The notes under the pieces: model-generated | What the model was told of the DNA's origin: nothing | The model's database searches: none | What the model saw: only the letters and a program-made list of their open reading frames with translations | In this document: one piece after another, positions 24,123 through 32,214 of the stretch | How the letters are laid out: the number at the start of each line of letters is the position of its first letter | Position numbering within the stretch: the first letter of the stretch is position 1 | Position numbers and translations under genes: made by a program | From: Streptomyces sp. NBC_01429 | Lineage (GTDB): Bacteria; Actinomycetota; Actinomycetes; Streptomycetales; Streptomycetaceae | DNA length: 64,000 nt | Assembly (NCBI RefSeq): GCF_036231945.1 | Contig: NZ_CP109599.1 | Coordinates: 5,359,501 to 5,423,500, forward strand | Reading direction: 5' to 3'

Positions 24123-24761
24123 ATGTCCGAGAAGACCCCCGTGGATTTCTGGTTCGACCCGCTCTGCCCCTGGGCCTGGATGACCTCGCGCTGGGTGCTG
24201 GAGGTGGAGAAGGTCCGTGACATCGAGGTGCGCTGGCACGTCATGAGCCTCGGGGTGCTGAACGAGGACAAGCTGGACCAGCTGCCCGAGGAGTACCGGG
24301 AGAACATGCTCCCGGGCGGCAAGTCCTGGTGGCCGGTCCGCGTGGTCATCGCGGCGCGGGAGAAGTACGGCGACGAGGTCGTCGGCAAGCTCTACACCGC
24401 GCTCGGCACCCGCTTCCACAACCAGGGGCAGGGTGCGACCCGCGAGGCGATCGCCGGCGCCCTGGAAGACGTCGGGCTGCCCGCCGACCTGATCGAGTAC
24501 GCCGATTCCGACACCTACGACACCGAGCTGCGCGCCTCCCACAAGGAAGGCATCGACAAGGTCGGCCAGGAGGTCGGCACCCCGGTCATCGCCGTCCCGG
24601 GGGCGAACGGCGAGCAGATCGCCTTCTTCGGCCCGGTGGTCACCCCGGCGCCCAAGGGCGAGGAGGCCGCGAAGCTCTGGGACGGCACCCTGATGGTGGC
24701 GTCGATCCCCGGCTTCTACGAGATCAAGCGGACCCGCACGCAGGGCCCGGTCTTCGACTGA
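24123..24761 (+). CDS. Mycothiol-dependent reductase, Rv2466c (DsbA-like) family
   Basis: 212 aa thioredoxin/DsbA-fold protein. It matches the M. tuberculosis Rv2466c family along its length: VDFWFDPLCPWAW, VRDIEVRWHVMSL, LYTALGTRFHNQ, VGTPVIAVPG, FFGPVV and a C-terminal EIKRTRTQGP. Members reduce substrates using mycothiol, and Rv2466c also activates nitro prodrugs. The active site here is Cys15-Pro-Trp-Ala18: the second cysteine of the mycobacterial CPWC site is replaced by Ala, so a monothiol mechanism is expected (inference). A strong terminator follows. Its neighbour on the opposite strand is pepN copy 2. Confidence 0.93.
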   Translation: MSEKTPVDFWFDPLCPWAWMTSRWVLEVEKVRDIEVRWHVMSLGVLNEDKLDQLPEEYRENMLPGGKSWWPVRVVIAAREKYGDEVVGKLYTALGTRFHNQGQGATREAIAGALEDVGLPADLIEYADSDTYDTELRASHKEGIDKVGQEVGTPVIAVPGANGEQIAFFGPVVTPAPKGEEAAKLWDGTLMVASIPGFYEIKRTRTQGPVFD

Positions 24762-24800
24762 CGGCCGGTCCCTTATGCCCGGTCGGCCCGTAACGGGCGG

Positions 24801-24837
24801 AAGGGCCCCCGCGAGTCCTGTCCTCGCGGGGGCCCTT
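24801..24837 (+). terminator. Perfect 15-bp hairpin terminator
   Basis: AAGGGCCCCCGCGAG (24801-24815) pairs with CTCGCGGGGGCCCTT (24823-24837) over a 7-nt loop, downstream of the mycothiol reductase gene and 66 bp before the stop of the SOD gene (-). Convergent; it can serve both strands. Confidence 0.9.
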
Positions 24838-24902
24838 CGTCATTCCGTCCGCCGGTGAAGGTTGAGAAGACGATCACGAGGCAGGACGTTCGGGGGGCCC
24901 GG

Positions 24903-25544
24903 TCAGGGGGCCAGCAGCAGGCTGTGGGCGCGCTCCTTGGCGGACGCGTACCGCTTCGCCACGTCCTGCCAGTTCACGACCTTCCACATCGCCTCGATGA
25001 AGTCGACCTTCTGGTTCTTGTACTGGAGGTAGAAGGCGTGCTCCCAGGCGTCGAAGACCAGGATCGGCACCGAGCCCTGGCCGACGTTGCCCTGGTGGTC
25101 GTAGATCTGCTCGACGATCAGCCGGGCGCTGACCGGCTCGTACGCGAGCACGCCCCAGCCCGAGCCCTGCGTGGTCGCGGCGGCCTTGGTCAGCTGCGCC
25201 TTGAAGCCCGCGAAGGAGCCGAAGGAGGCGGCGATGGCGTCCGCCAGCTCGCCGACGCCGTCCGCCGCGAGCGGCTCGCCGCCGCCGTCACCGGTCATGT
25301 TGTGCCAGTAGATCGAGTGCAGGATGTGGCCGGAGAGATGGAACGCGAGGTTCTTCTCCAGGCCGTTGACGGCTCCCCACGCGTCCTTGTCACGCGCCTC
25401 CGCGAGCTGTTCCAAGGTGTCGTTGGCGCCCTTGACGTACGCCGCGTGGTGTTTGTCGTGGTGCAGCTCGATGATCTGCGGGTTGATGACGGGTTCGAGC
25501 GCCGCGTAGTCGTAGGGAAGTTCAGGAAGCGTGTACGTGGCCAT
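24903..25544 (-). CDS. sodF: Iron(-zinc) superoxide dismutase
   Basis: 213 aa, ATG start. Fe/Mn-SOD ligands are visible: His28 in IIELHHDKHHAAYV, His in SGHILHSIYWHNM, Asp and His in LVFDAWEHAFYLQ. The metal-specific pattern (GSGWGVLAYEPVS with the typical Fe-type Gln/His surroundings) fits the Streptomyces Fe-Zn SodF. It destroys superoxide in the cytoplasm. The 25-nt stretch before the start ends in a Nur-like palindrome (25569-25585), consistent with nickel-dependent repression: SodF is known to be repressed by nickel when nickel SOD SodN is made. No sodN is in the window. Confidence 0.93.
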   Translation of the reverse strand: MATYTLPELPYDYAALEPVINPQIIELHHDKHHAAYVKGANDTLEQLAEARDKDAWGAVNGLEKNLAFHLSGHILHSIYWHNMTGDGGGEPLAADGVGELADAIAASFGSFAGFKAQLTKAAATTQGSGWGVLAYEPVSARLIVEQIYDHQGNVGQGSVPILVFDAWEHAFYLQYKNQKVDFIEAMWKVVNWQDVAKRYASAKERAHSLLLAP

Positions 25545-25568
25545 GTGTCCGAGCCCTCCGGCCTCTTA

Positions 25569-25585
25569 TTGCACATCTTATGCAA
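25569..25585. promoter_or_regulatory. Nur-like nickel regulator box in the sodF upstream region
   Basis: TTGCAC-ATCTT-ATGCAA: two 6-mer half-sites with a 5-nt spacer, matching the Nur box form TTGCAA-N5-TTGCAA in both spacing and inverted symmetry (one mismatch per half-site). It ends 25 nt before the sodF start codon, a repressor-like position. Confidence 0.7.
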
Positions 25586-25774
25586 CTGCACGCTAGCAGC
25601 AAGACGGCGCCCGGCGCGCCCGGCGCGTCCGGCGCGGCCCCGGCCGCATGTGGCACCCCCGACAACGCTCCGACCACCGCTTTGTCGGCGTCTGACGGTG
25701 TTGGCCCCCCGACGGCTGGGCTAACGTCGAGCTGTCCCGAACGCCCTGACGACCCTGACGACCGCGGAGTCCCC

Positions 25775-26359
25775 ATGAGTACTGCTGCCGCAGCCCCCCG
25801 TACCGGAGCGGTCCTCGCCGATCTCCTCCCCGCCACCCGCACCCGCGACATCGCCCTGGTCCTCGGCGGCGCGGCGCTCACCGGGCTGGCGGCGCAGATC
25901 GCCGTCCCGGTCCCCGGCTCCCCGGTCGCGGTCACCGGTCAGACCTTCGCGGCGCTGCTGGTCGGCGCCGGTCTGGGCGCCCGCCGCGGCTTCCTCTCCC
26001 TGGCGCTGTACGCGCTGGTCGGGATGGCCGGGGTGCCGTGGTTCGCCGCCGGGTCCTCCGGTGCGGGCGGCGCCTCCTTCGGCTACGTCCTCGGCATGCT
26101 GCTCGCCGCCACCGTGGTCGGCGCGCTGGCCCGCAGGGGCGGCGACCGCTCCGTACTCCGTACGGCGGGCACGATGGTCCTCGGCTCCGCGGTCATCTAC
26201 GCCGTCGGCGTCCCCTACCTGGCGCTGTCCACCGGCATGTCGCTGAGCGCCGCCGTGGCCGCCGGGCTGGTGCCCTTCCTGCTCGGTGACGCGCTCAAGG
26301 CCGCCCTCGCCATGGGCGCGCTGCCCACCACCTGGAAGCTCCTCGGCCGCCGGGGCTGA
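25775..26359 (+). CDS. bioY: Biotin transporter BioY
   Basis: 194 aa from ATG 25775 with GGAG 5 nt before; the longer frame to 25580 is an untranslated leader. It has six TM segments and typical BioY strings: GAALTGLAAQIAVPVPGSPVAVTGQTFAALLVGAGLGARRG, then ALVGMAGVPWFA and LGDALKAALAMG. BioY is the substrate-binding membrane (S) component of ECF biotin transporters and can work alone in some bacteria. No ecfA/ecfT genes are adjacent, so it may act alone or share a module encoded elsewhere. It converges with the permease gene across a very strong terminator. Confidence 0.93.
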   Translation: MSTAAAAPRTGAVLADLLPATRTRDIALVLGGAALTGLAAQIAVPVPGSPVAVTGQTFAALLVGAGLGARRGFLSLALYALVGMAGVPWFAAGSSGAGGASFGYVLGMLLAATVVGALARRGGDRSVLRTAGTMVLGSAVIYAVGVPYLALSTGMSLSAAVAAGLVPFLLGDALKAALAMGALPTTWKLLGRRG

Positions 26360-26389
26360 CGGGATCGCGGCCCAGGGCCGTACACGTAC

Positions 26390-26438
26390 GAAGAGGCTCC
26401 GCCCACCACTCGTCGTGAGTGGCGGGCGGAGCCTCTTC
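26390..26438. terminator. 22-bp near-perfect bidirectional terminator
   Basis: Left arm 26390-26411 (starts GAAGAGGCTCCGCCCA) pairs with 26417-26438 except for one A-C mismatch, around a 5-nt loop. It lies between bioY (+) and the permease (-), converging. Confidence 0.92.
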
Positions 26439-26459
26439 GCGTCGTACGACGGGGGGTCG

Positions 26460-27965
26460 TCAGCCCTTGACGACCTCGTCGGTCTCCGGTTCCGCCTCCA
26501 CCGGGTCCGGCCCCGGCGCCTGGGCTCGGGCCGTCGCTCCCGCCCGGCGCTCGCGGAAGTCCCGGACCAGGGCGATCGCCACGACCAGCGCCGCCACCAG
26601 CAGGGACAGCAGCACCTGCTCGCGCGCCGCGTCATCGGTGAGCATGTAGACCAGGACGAAGGAGATCATCGCGATCGTCGCCCAGGTCAGATACGGGAAC
26701 AGCCACATCCGCACGACCAGCTTCTCCGGCGACTCGCGCAGGATGATCCCGCGCATCCGCAGCTGGGTGAAGCAGATGACCAGCCAGACGAAGAGGGCCA
26801 CCGCGCCCGACGAGTTCAGCAGGAACGCGAAGACCGTGTCGGGCCACTGGTAGTTGAAGAAGACGGCCACGAAGCCGAAGAGGACGGACGACAGGATCGC
26901 CGCCTGCGGCACGCCGCGCCTGGTCACCCGGCCGAAGGCCCGGGGCGCGTCACCGCGCCGGCCGAGCGAGAAGGCCATCCGGGACGCCGTGTAGAGACCG
27001 GAGTTCAGACAGGAGAGCACGGCCGTCAGCACGATGACGTTCATGACCTGGCCGGCGTGCGGGATGCCGATCGAGTTCAGCGCCGCGACGTACGAGCCGT
27101 CCTTGGTGATCGACGCGTCGTTCCAGGGGAGCAGCGTCAGGACGACGAAGACCGAGCCCAGGTAGAAGACGGCGATGCGCCAGATCACGCTGTTGGTGGC
27201 CTTGGCGACGGCCCGCTGCGGGTTCGACGACTCACCGGCGGCGAGCGTGACGATCTCACTGCCCATGAACGAGAAGACGACCATCAGCACACCGGTGAGG
27301 ATCGCGCCCGGCCCCTTGGGGAAGAACCCGCCCGCGTCCGTGAGATGCCCGAAGCCCGCGCCGGGGTTGTCGGAGCCGGGCAGGACGCCGAAGACGGCCA
27401 GCAGCCCGATGACGACGAATCCGCCGATCGCCACCACCTTGATGCCGGCGAACCAGAACTCGAACTCGCCGAACGAGGACACGGACACGAGGTTGGTCGC
27501 CGTCAGCACGACCATCACGATCAACGCCCAGGCCCACTGCGGTACGGCCGGTATCCAGCCCTCCAGGATCTGCGCGCCGGCCGTCGCCTCGACCGCGAGC
27601 ACCACCACCCAGAAGAACCAGTAGAGCCACCCGATCGAGAACCCGGCCCAACGGCCCAGCGCCTGGTCGGCGTAGGCGGAGAAGGAGCCGGAACTGGGCC
27701 GTGCCGCGGCCATCTCGCCCAGCATGCGCATGACCAGTACGACCATCAGGCCGACCAGCGCGTACGAGAGGAGGATGGCGGGGCCCGCGGCGGCGATCCC
27801 GGAGGCCGAGCCGACGAACAGACCGGCGCCGATGACGCCGCCGATCGCGATCATCGACAGATGACGGTTCTTGAGACCGGCTTGCAGGCCGTCGGAGGAG
27901 GGCTGTGGATTCCCAGGCTCGCCGGGGATTCCGCCTTCCTTCGTGGGGGACGGCAGGGAGCTCAT
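26460..27965 (-). CDS. Amino acid permease (APC superfamily, AAT type)
   Basis: 501 aa from ATG 27965 with AAGGAT upstream; a start at 28013 is possible but adds a basic 16-residue leader. Twelve TM segments. Signature strings are HLSMIAIGGVIGAGLFVGSAS in TM1 (substrate-binding glycines) and the TM2-3 region GEMAAARPSSGSFSAYADQALG, both typical of the AAT family (GabP, AroP, CycA). The C-terminal tail is cytoplasmic. It imports an amino acid by proton symport; a GABA-permease-like substrate is likely but not proven. It is divergent to rpiB across 187 bp. Confidence 0.9.
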   Translation of the reverse strand: MSSLPSPTKEGGIPGEPGNPQPSSDGLQAGLKNRHLSMIAIGGVIGAGLFVGSASGIAAAGPAILLSYALVGLMVVLVMRMLGEMAAARPSSGSFSAYADQALGRWAGFSIGWLYWFFWVVVLAVEATAGAQILEGWIPAVPQWAWALIVMVVLTATNLVSVSSFGEFEFWFAGIKVVAIGGFVVIGLLAVFGVLPGSDNPGAGFGHLTDAGGFFPKGPGAILTGVLMVVFSFMGSEIVTLAAGESSNPQRAVAKATNSVIWRIAVFYLGSVFVVLTLLPWNDASITKDGSYVAALNSIGIPHAGQVMNVIVLTAVLSCLNSGLYTASRMAFSLGRRGDAPRAFGRVTRRGVPQAAILSSVLFGFVAVFFNYQWPDTVFAFLLNSSGAVALFVWLVICFTQLRMRGIILRESPEKLVVRMWLFPYLTWATIAMISFVLVYMLTDDAAREQVLLSLLVAALVVAIALVRDFRERRAGATARAQAPGPDPVEAEPETDEVVKG

Positions 27966-28152
27966 GCGTAAATCCTTACGTCTACGGTCCACTCGAATGA
28001 CGAGTCCCGGCATTTAAGCGCTCGGCCCCCGGATAGTGGAAGTGGCAATTCCGTATCTTTACCCTGGGGCCACTGCGCCGTAATGGCGGGTTGACCTCGC
28101 GCACCGCTACCCAACGGAGCCCCCGCCACACCACGCGTGCCACACTTCACGC

Positions 28153-28644
28153 ATGCGCGTGTACCTCGGTTCCGACCATGCCGGCTACGAACTCAAGAAC
28201 CACCTCGTCGAGTGGCTCACGGCCCACGGCCACGAGCCCGTCGACTGCGGACCCCACATCTATGACGCCCAGGACGACTACCCGCCGTTCTGCCTGCGCG
28301 CCGCGGAGCGCACGGCCGCGGACCCGGACGCCCTCGGCGTCGTGATCGGCGGCTCCGGCAACGGCGAGCAGATCGCCGCGAACAAGGTCAAGGGCGTACG
28401 GGCCGTCCTCGCCTGGAGCGAGCAGACGGCGGCGCTCGGCCGCGAGCACAACGACGCGAACGTCATCTCGGTCGGCGGCCGGATGCACACCAGGGAAGAG
28501 GCGGTCAAGTTCGTCGAGATCTTCCTCGCCACGCCCTACTCGGGCGAGGAGCGCCACGCGCGCCGTATCGCGATGCTCGCCGAGTACGAGACGACCCACG
28601 AGCTGCCGCCCGTACCGGCCCACCACCCCCAGCCGGAGAACTGA
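28153..28644 (+). CDS. rpiB: Ribose-5-phosphate isomerase B
   Basis: 163 aa, ATG start. RpiB interconverts ribose-5-phosphate and ribulose-5-phosphate in the pentose phosphate pathway. MRVYLGSDHAGYELK, GGSGNGEQIAANKV and NVISVGGRMH are the family motifs. GNGEQ has Glu72 where E. coli RpiB has the catalytic Cys, which is the actinobacterial type described for M. tuberculosis. The next gene, nei, follows after about 86 bp, as Rv2464c follows Rv2465c. Confidence 0.96.
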   Translation: MRVYLGSDHAGYELKNHLVEWLTAHGHEPVDCGPHIYDAQDDYPPFCLRAAERTAADPDALGVVIGGSGNGEQIAANKVKGVRAVLAWSEQTAALGREHNDANVISVGGRMHTREEAVKFVEIFLATPYSGEERHARRIAMLAEYETTHELPPVPAHHPQPEN

Positions 28645-28730
28645 CACGTCCGTGCCGCCGGGCCCCGCACCTGTGACGGGAGTCCGGCGGCACAGCCATG
28701 CCGGGACCCACGTCAGAAAGGCAGGACCTC

Positions 28731-29555
28731 GTGCCCGAGGGGCATACGATCCACCGCCTCGCCGAGGACCATCTCGCCCGCTTCGGCGGCCGGCCCGTCC
28801 GGGTCAGCAGCCCGCAGGGCAAGTTCTCCGACAGCGCCGCGCTGCTCGACGGCCGGGTCCTCGACGCGGTGGACGCCCACGGCAAACACCTCTTCCTGGG
28901 CTTCCAGGACACCGGCTGGGTCCACATCCACCTCGGCCTCTTCGGCAAGGTCGGCTTCGGCGGCGCGATCGCCCCGCCGCCCACCGACACCGTCCGGCTC
29001 CGGCTCGTCTCCCCGGCCGCGTACATGGATCTGCGCGGCCCCACCACCTGCGCCCTGATCACCGCGCCCGAGAAGCAGGCGATACACGACCGGCTCGGCC
29101 CCGACCCGCTGCGCGTCCGCGACGACGGCACCGGCGACGACGGCGAGCGGGCGTGGGCGCGGATCTCCCGCTCCCGTACGACCGTCGCCGCGCTGCTCAT
29201 GGACCAGAAGGTCATCGCGGGCGTCGGCAACGTCTACCGCGCCGAGGTCCTCTTCCGGCACGGCATCGACCCGTACCGCGCGGGCCGGGACCTCACCCGC
29301 CGCGAGTGGGACGCGATCTGGGCGGACCTGGTCGCGCTGATGCGCGAGGGCGTACGGCACAACCGCATCGACACCGTCCGCCCCGAGCACACCCCCGAGG
29401 CCATGGGCCGCCCGCCGCGCGTGGACGACCACGGCGGCGAGGTCTACGTCTACCGCCGGGCACGGATGGCCTGCCTGCTCTGCGGCGGCGAGATCCGCAC
29501 CGAGACCCTCGCCGCCCGCAACCTCTTCTGGTGCCCCGGCTGCCAGCCCTCCTAG
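28731..29555 (+). CDS. nei: Endonuclease VIII-like DNA glycosylase (Nei, Fpg/Nei family)
   Basis: 274 aa. The GTG at 28731 gives MPEGHTIHRLAEDHLARF: Pro2 (Schiff base after Met removal) and Glu3 are essential in this family, which decides the start over 28698. Lys of the GKHLF motif and the H2TH region (IAGVGNVYRAEVLFRHGIDP) follow. The zinc finger is CLLCGGEIRT with a closing CPGCQ. It excises oxidised pyrimidines by beta,delta-elimination. It forms part of a conserved rpiB-nei pair. It converges with the Eis-like gene and their stops are only 25 nt apart. Confidence 0.95.
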   Translation: MPEGHTIHRLAEDHLARFGGRPVRVSSPQGKFSDSAALLDGRVLDAVDAHGKHLFLGFQDTGWVHIHLGLFGKVGFGGAIAPPPTDTVRLRLVSPAAYMDLRGPTTCALITAPEKQAIHDRLGPDPLRVRDDGTGDDGERAWARISRSRTTVAALLMDQKVIAGVGNVYRAEVLFRHGIDPYRAGRDLTRREWDAIWADLVALMREGVRHNRIDTVRPEHTPEAMGRPPRVDDHGGEVYVYRRARMACLLCGGEIRTETLAARNLFWCPGCQPS

Positions 29556-29580
29556 GCCCTGTTGCGAAAGCCCCGCGACA

Positions 29581-30834
29581 TCAGAATCCGTGCGGCAGCC
29601 ACGGCGCGACCTCGGAACCGAAGGCCGTGGACGCCTCCGCCAGCGCGCCCGTGCGCACCTCCCGCACCCGTCCCGCGCGCGCCAGCGCGGCCAGCGAGGT
29701 CCCGCCCAGATAGACGGCGCCCAACTCCCGTACCCCGAGCGCCAGATCGGGCTGATCGCCGGTGCGCTCGCAGGACGCGCCCTTGGCGTCGCCGCTCAGC
29801 CGCCAGCTCCCCTCGTTCCACGGGCAGAAGGCGTCCTCGACCGCGAGGACCACATCCACCGGGGCGCGGTACGTACGGGCCTCCAGCGCGGCCCCCACCT
29901 CCACCGGCCGCAGATACAGCGAATCCCGCAGCCGCAGCCCGCACCGGCGCACGTCCGAGACCAGATACTGGAACGGGTCGTCCGGGGGCCGGTTGTCCGC
30001 CAGGACGGTCGACGTGAGATCGATCGAGAACAGGAAGCGCCAGAGCGAGGCGTACGCCGCCGGATCCCGCGCGTACAGATCCCGCAGCTCGATCGTGCCC
30101 TTGGGCCCCGCCATGTCCCACTCGGGCCTGCTGCGGTACAGCGTGAACCCGACCACCTCGCCGTGCCGCTCCGCCAGCACGCACTGGAGCGGTGAGGCGC
30201 CGTCCTTGGCCTGCTCGCCGTCGAGGACGGGCAGCCGCTCCCAGCCCGGCCGCCGCGCGGTCATCCCCGGCCGCCCGGCGACCTGCGCGGCGTAGACGGC
30301 CTCGCACGCGTCCCGTACGGCCGGGTCGTCCGGCTTCACCCGGCGCAGACGTACCTCGTGGGACCCGTCGGCCGCGTCCGGAACGGCGGACGCCTCGACG
30401 CGCACCCGCGAGGTGTCGATCCGCGCCGTGAGCTGCTGGGCCCCGACGCCGTACCCGAACCGTCCGTAGATCTCCGGCTCGGACGCCGTCAACACGGCGA
30501 GCGGATCGCCCCACGTACGGATGTCGTCCAGCTGGCGCCGCATCATCGACGTCAGCACCCCGCGCCGCCGGTGCGTCGCCGCCACGCTCACCATCGTCAC
30601 GCCCGCCGCGGGCACCGTAGCGCCGCCGGGCACCGAGAGCCGGAAGCTGAAGGCGCCGGCCGTACCGACGCACTCCTCGCCGTCCCAGACGCCGAGCGCC
30701 CGCTCGAACTCGGTCAGGTCCCGCCACAGCGCCCGCTCCGCGTCCGTCTCGGGCACACCGCCGAACGCCAGCTCCAACGCCCCGAACCAGCGGTCCCATT
30801 CGGCCGGGCGCAACACCCGAAGTTCCGTAGTCAT
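29581..30834 (-). CDS. GNAT acetyltransferase of the Eis type
   Basis: 417 aa. N-terminal GNAT fold with MVSVAATHRRRGVLTSMMRRQ (acetyl-CoA-binding R/Q-x-x-G-x-G/A variant RRRGVL). The second GNAT-like region continues to about residue 290, and a C-terminal SCP2-like domain (about 300-417) completes the Eis architecture. Eis proteins are hexameric N-acetyltransferases that modify aminoglycosides or protein lysines. The substrate here is unknown. The C-terminus ends in GF, near the conserved carboxylate position of Eis. It is divergent to the PP2C phosphatase gene (about 106 bp). Confidence 0.88.
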   Translation of the reverse strand: MTTELRVLRPAEWDRWFGALELAFGGVPETDAERALWRDLTEFERALGVWDGEECVGTAGAFSFRLSVPGGATVPAAGVTMVSVAATHRRRGVLTSMMRRQLDDIRTWGDPLAVLTASEPEIYGRFGYGVGAQQLTARIDTSRVRVEASAVPDAADGSHEVRLRRVKPDDPAVRDACEAVYAAQVAGRPGMTARRPGWERLPVLDGEQAKDGASPLQCVLAERHGEVVGFTLYRSRPEWDMAGPKGTIELRDLYARDPAAYASLWRFLFSIDLTSTVLADNRPPDDPFQYLVSDVRRCGLRLRDSLYLRPVEVGAALEARTYRAPVDVVLAVEDAFCPWNEGSWRLSGDAKGASCERTGDQPDLALGVRELGAVYLGGTSLAALARAGRVREVRTGALAEASTAFGSEVAPWLPHGF

Positions 30835-30940
30835 ATGCCATCAGTACCAGGGGTACGACAACCGGGCGACCCGATTTCGAACGCAATGTCACAGGGGTCC
30901 CCCTGCACGCCGGCCGGGCGGATCGATAGGGTCCACAACA

Positions 30941-32086
30941 ATGGCCGGTGTCGCGCGAGCGGATTCGTACTCGGCCCGGATGCGCAAGAAGCTGCACCGG
31001 GTCCGCACCGGCGTGCGCAAATCCGGCGTCGACTACTTCAGGGGCGACGGCTCGGACTGGATCGCGCTCGTCGGGCTGATGCTCACCATCCCGGCCATCG
31101 CCCTCGCCACCATCGCGGTCCCCGTCTGGTTCGCGCCCTCGGCGCTCGTCCTGCCGATCGTGGCCGGCGGGCTCCTCCTGCGCCCCTCCAGCCTGCTCAG
31201 CCTGTACGCCGCGGCGGCCGCCGCCCTGATCGTCGAGTCGGTGGTCCTCGGCCCCTACCCGGACGGCCCGGCCAGGGTCACCCCCGGCACGGTGCTCGTG
31301 GTCGCCGCCTGCGGTCTCTTCGGACTGCTGATCGCCCAGTTCAGAGCCCGGGTCGGGGTGCCCTGGCGGCGCGGCGGCACGATGCTCTTCGACCTGCGCG
31401 AACGCATCCGCGTCCAGAGCGCCCTGCCCCTGCTCCCCAAGGGCTGGCACCACGAGATGGCGCTGCGCCCGGCCGGCGGCCAGTCCTTCTCCGGCGACTT
31501 CGTGGTGGCCGCCAGGACGAACGGCGGACGCTCCCTGGAGGTCGTCCTCACCGATGTCTCCGGCAAGGGCATGGACGCCGGCTCCCGGGCGCTGCTGCTG
31601 TCCGGCGCCTTCGGCGGGCTCCTCGGCTCGCTCCCGCCGCACGGCTTCCTGCCCGCGGCCAACGGCTATCTGCTCCGGCAGGACTGGGACGAGGGCTTCG
31701 CCACCTCCATCCACCTCGTGCTCGACCTCGAATCCGGCGACTACGAGCTGCTCTCGGCGGGCCACCTGCCCGCGCTCCAGTTGCACGCGGGCAGCGGGCG
31801 CTGGGAGGAGAAGTCGGGGGAGGGCCCGCTGCTCGGGGTGTACGACAAGGCCCAGTTCGACCCGGCGAAGGGCTCGCTGCGCCCCGGCGACGTCCTGATG
31901 CTCTTCACGGACGGTCTGGTCGAGGCGCCGGGGCGGGACATCTCCGAGGGCATCGACCGGCTCACCGGCGAGGCGGACCGCTATGTGGTGCCCGGCTTCG
32001 AGGGCGCGGCCTGGCATCTGATCGAGGCGGTGGCCAAGGACGTCAACGACGACCGGGCGCTGCTGCTGATCTGCCGCGAGGCCTGA
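30941..32086 (+). CDS. Membrane PP2C (SpoIIE/RsbU-type) Ser/Thr phosphatase
   Basis: 381 aa from ATG 30941; the longer frame to 30521 lies in the divergent promoter region. Four or five N-terminal TM segments (about residues 38-135) precede the C-terminal phosphatase domain (about 150-381). That domain shows SGDFVVAARTNGG, VLTDVSGKGMDAGSRA (metal-binding Asp), LLSAGHLPAL and FTDGLVEA. Such proteins dephosphorylate anti-anti-sigma factors in partner-switching systems; no anti-sigma gene is adjacent, so the partner is unknown. It is followed by a strong terminator. Confidence 0.92.
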   Translation: MAGVARADSYSARMRKKLHRVRTGVRKSGVDYFRGDGSDWIALVGLMLTIPAIALATIAVPVWFAPSALVLPIVAGGLLLRPSSLLSLYAAAAAALIVESVVLGPYPDGPARVTPGTVLVVAACGLFGLLIAQFRARVGVPWRRGGTMLFDLRERIRVQSALPLLPKGWHHEMALRPAGGQSFSGDFVVAARTNGGRSLEVVLTDVSGKGMDAGSRALLLSGAFGGLLGSLPPHGFLPAANGYLLRQDWDEGFATSIHLVLDLESGDYELLSAGHLPALQLHAGSGRWEEKSGEGPLLGVYDKAQFDPAKGSLRPGDVLMLFTDGLVEAPGRDISEGIDRLTGEADRYVVPGFEGAAWHLIEAVAKDVNDDRALLLICREA

Positions 32087-32095
32087 CACGCGATT

Positions 32096-32126
32096 CGCCC
32101 CGTCGGCCGGGTCGGCCGACGGGGCG
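32096..32126 (+). terminator. 13-bp hairpin terminator after the PP2C gene
   Basis: CGCCCCGTCGGCC (32096-32108) pairs with GGCCGACGGGGCG (32114-32126) over a 5-nt loop, 10 nt past the stop. Confidence 0.85.
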
Positions 32127-32214
32127 GGGTGCGGGTTGGCGGTGCGGGAGTCCGCGGGCGGAAGGGACGGTTACGGGGACGGGCGCGGCGGGTGCGGGAT
32201 AAGAGCATCGGGAG

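Noticed and set aside
29552..29580. GGCCCTGTTGCGAAAG, reminiscent of insertion-sequence ends
   Set aside because: No inverted partner, transposase or target duplication is nearby; it is in the short gap between two convergent stops.
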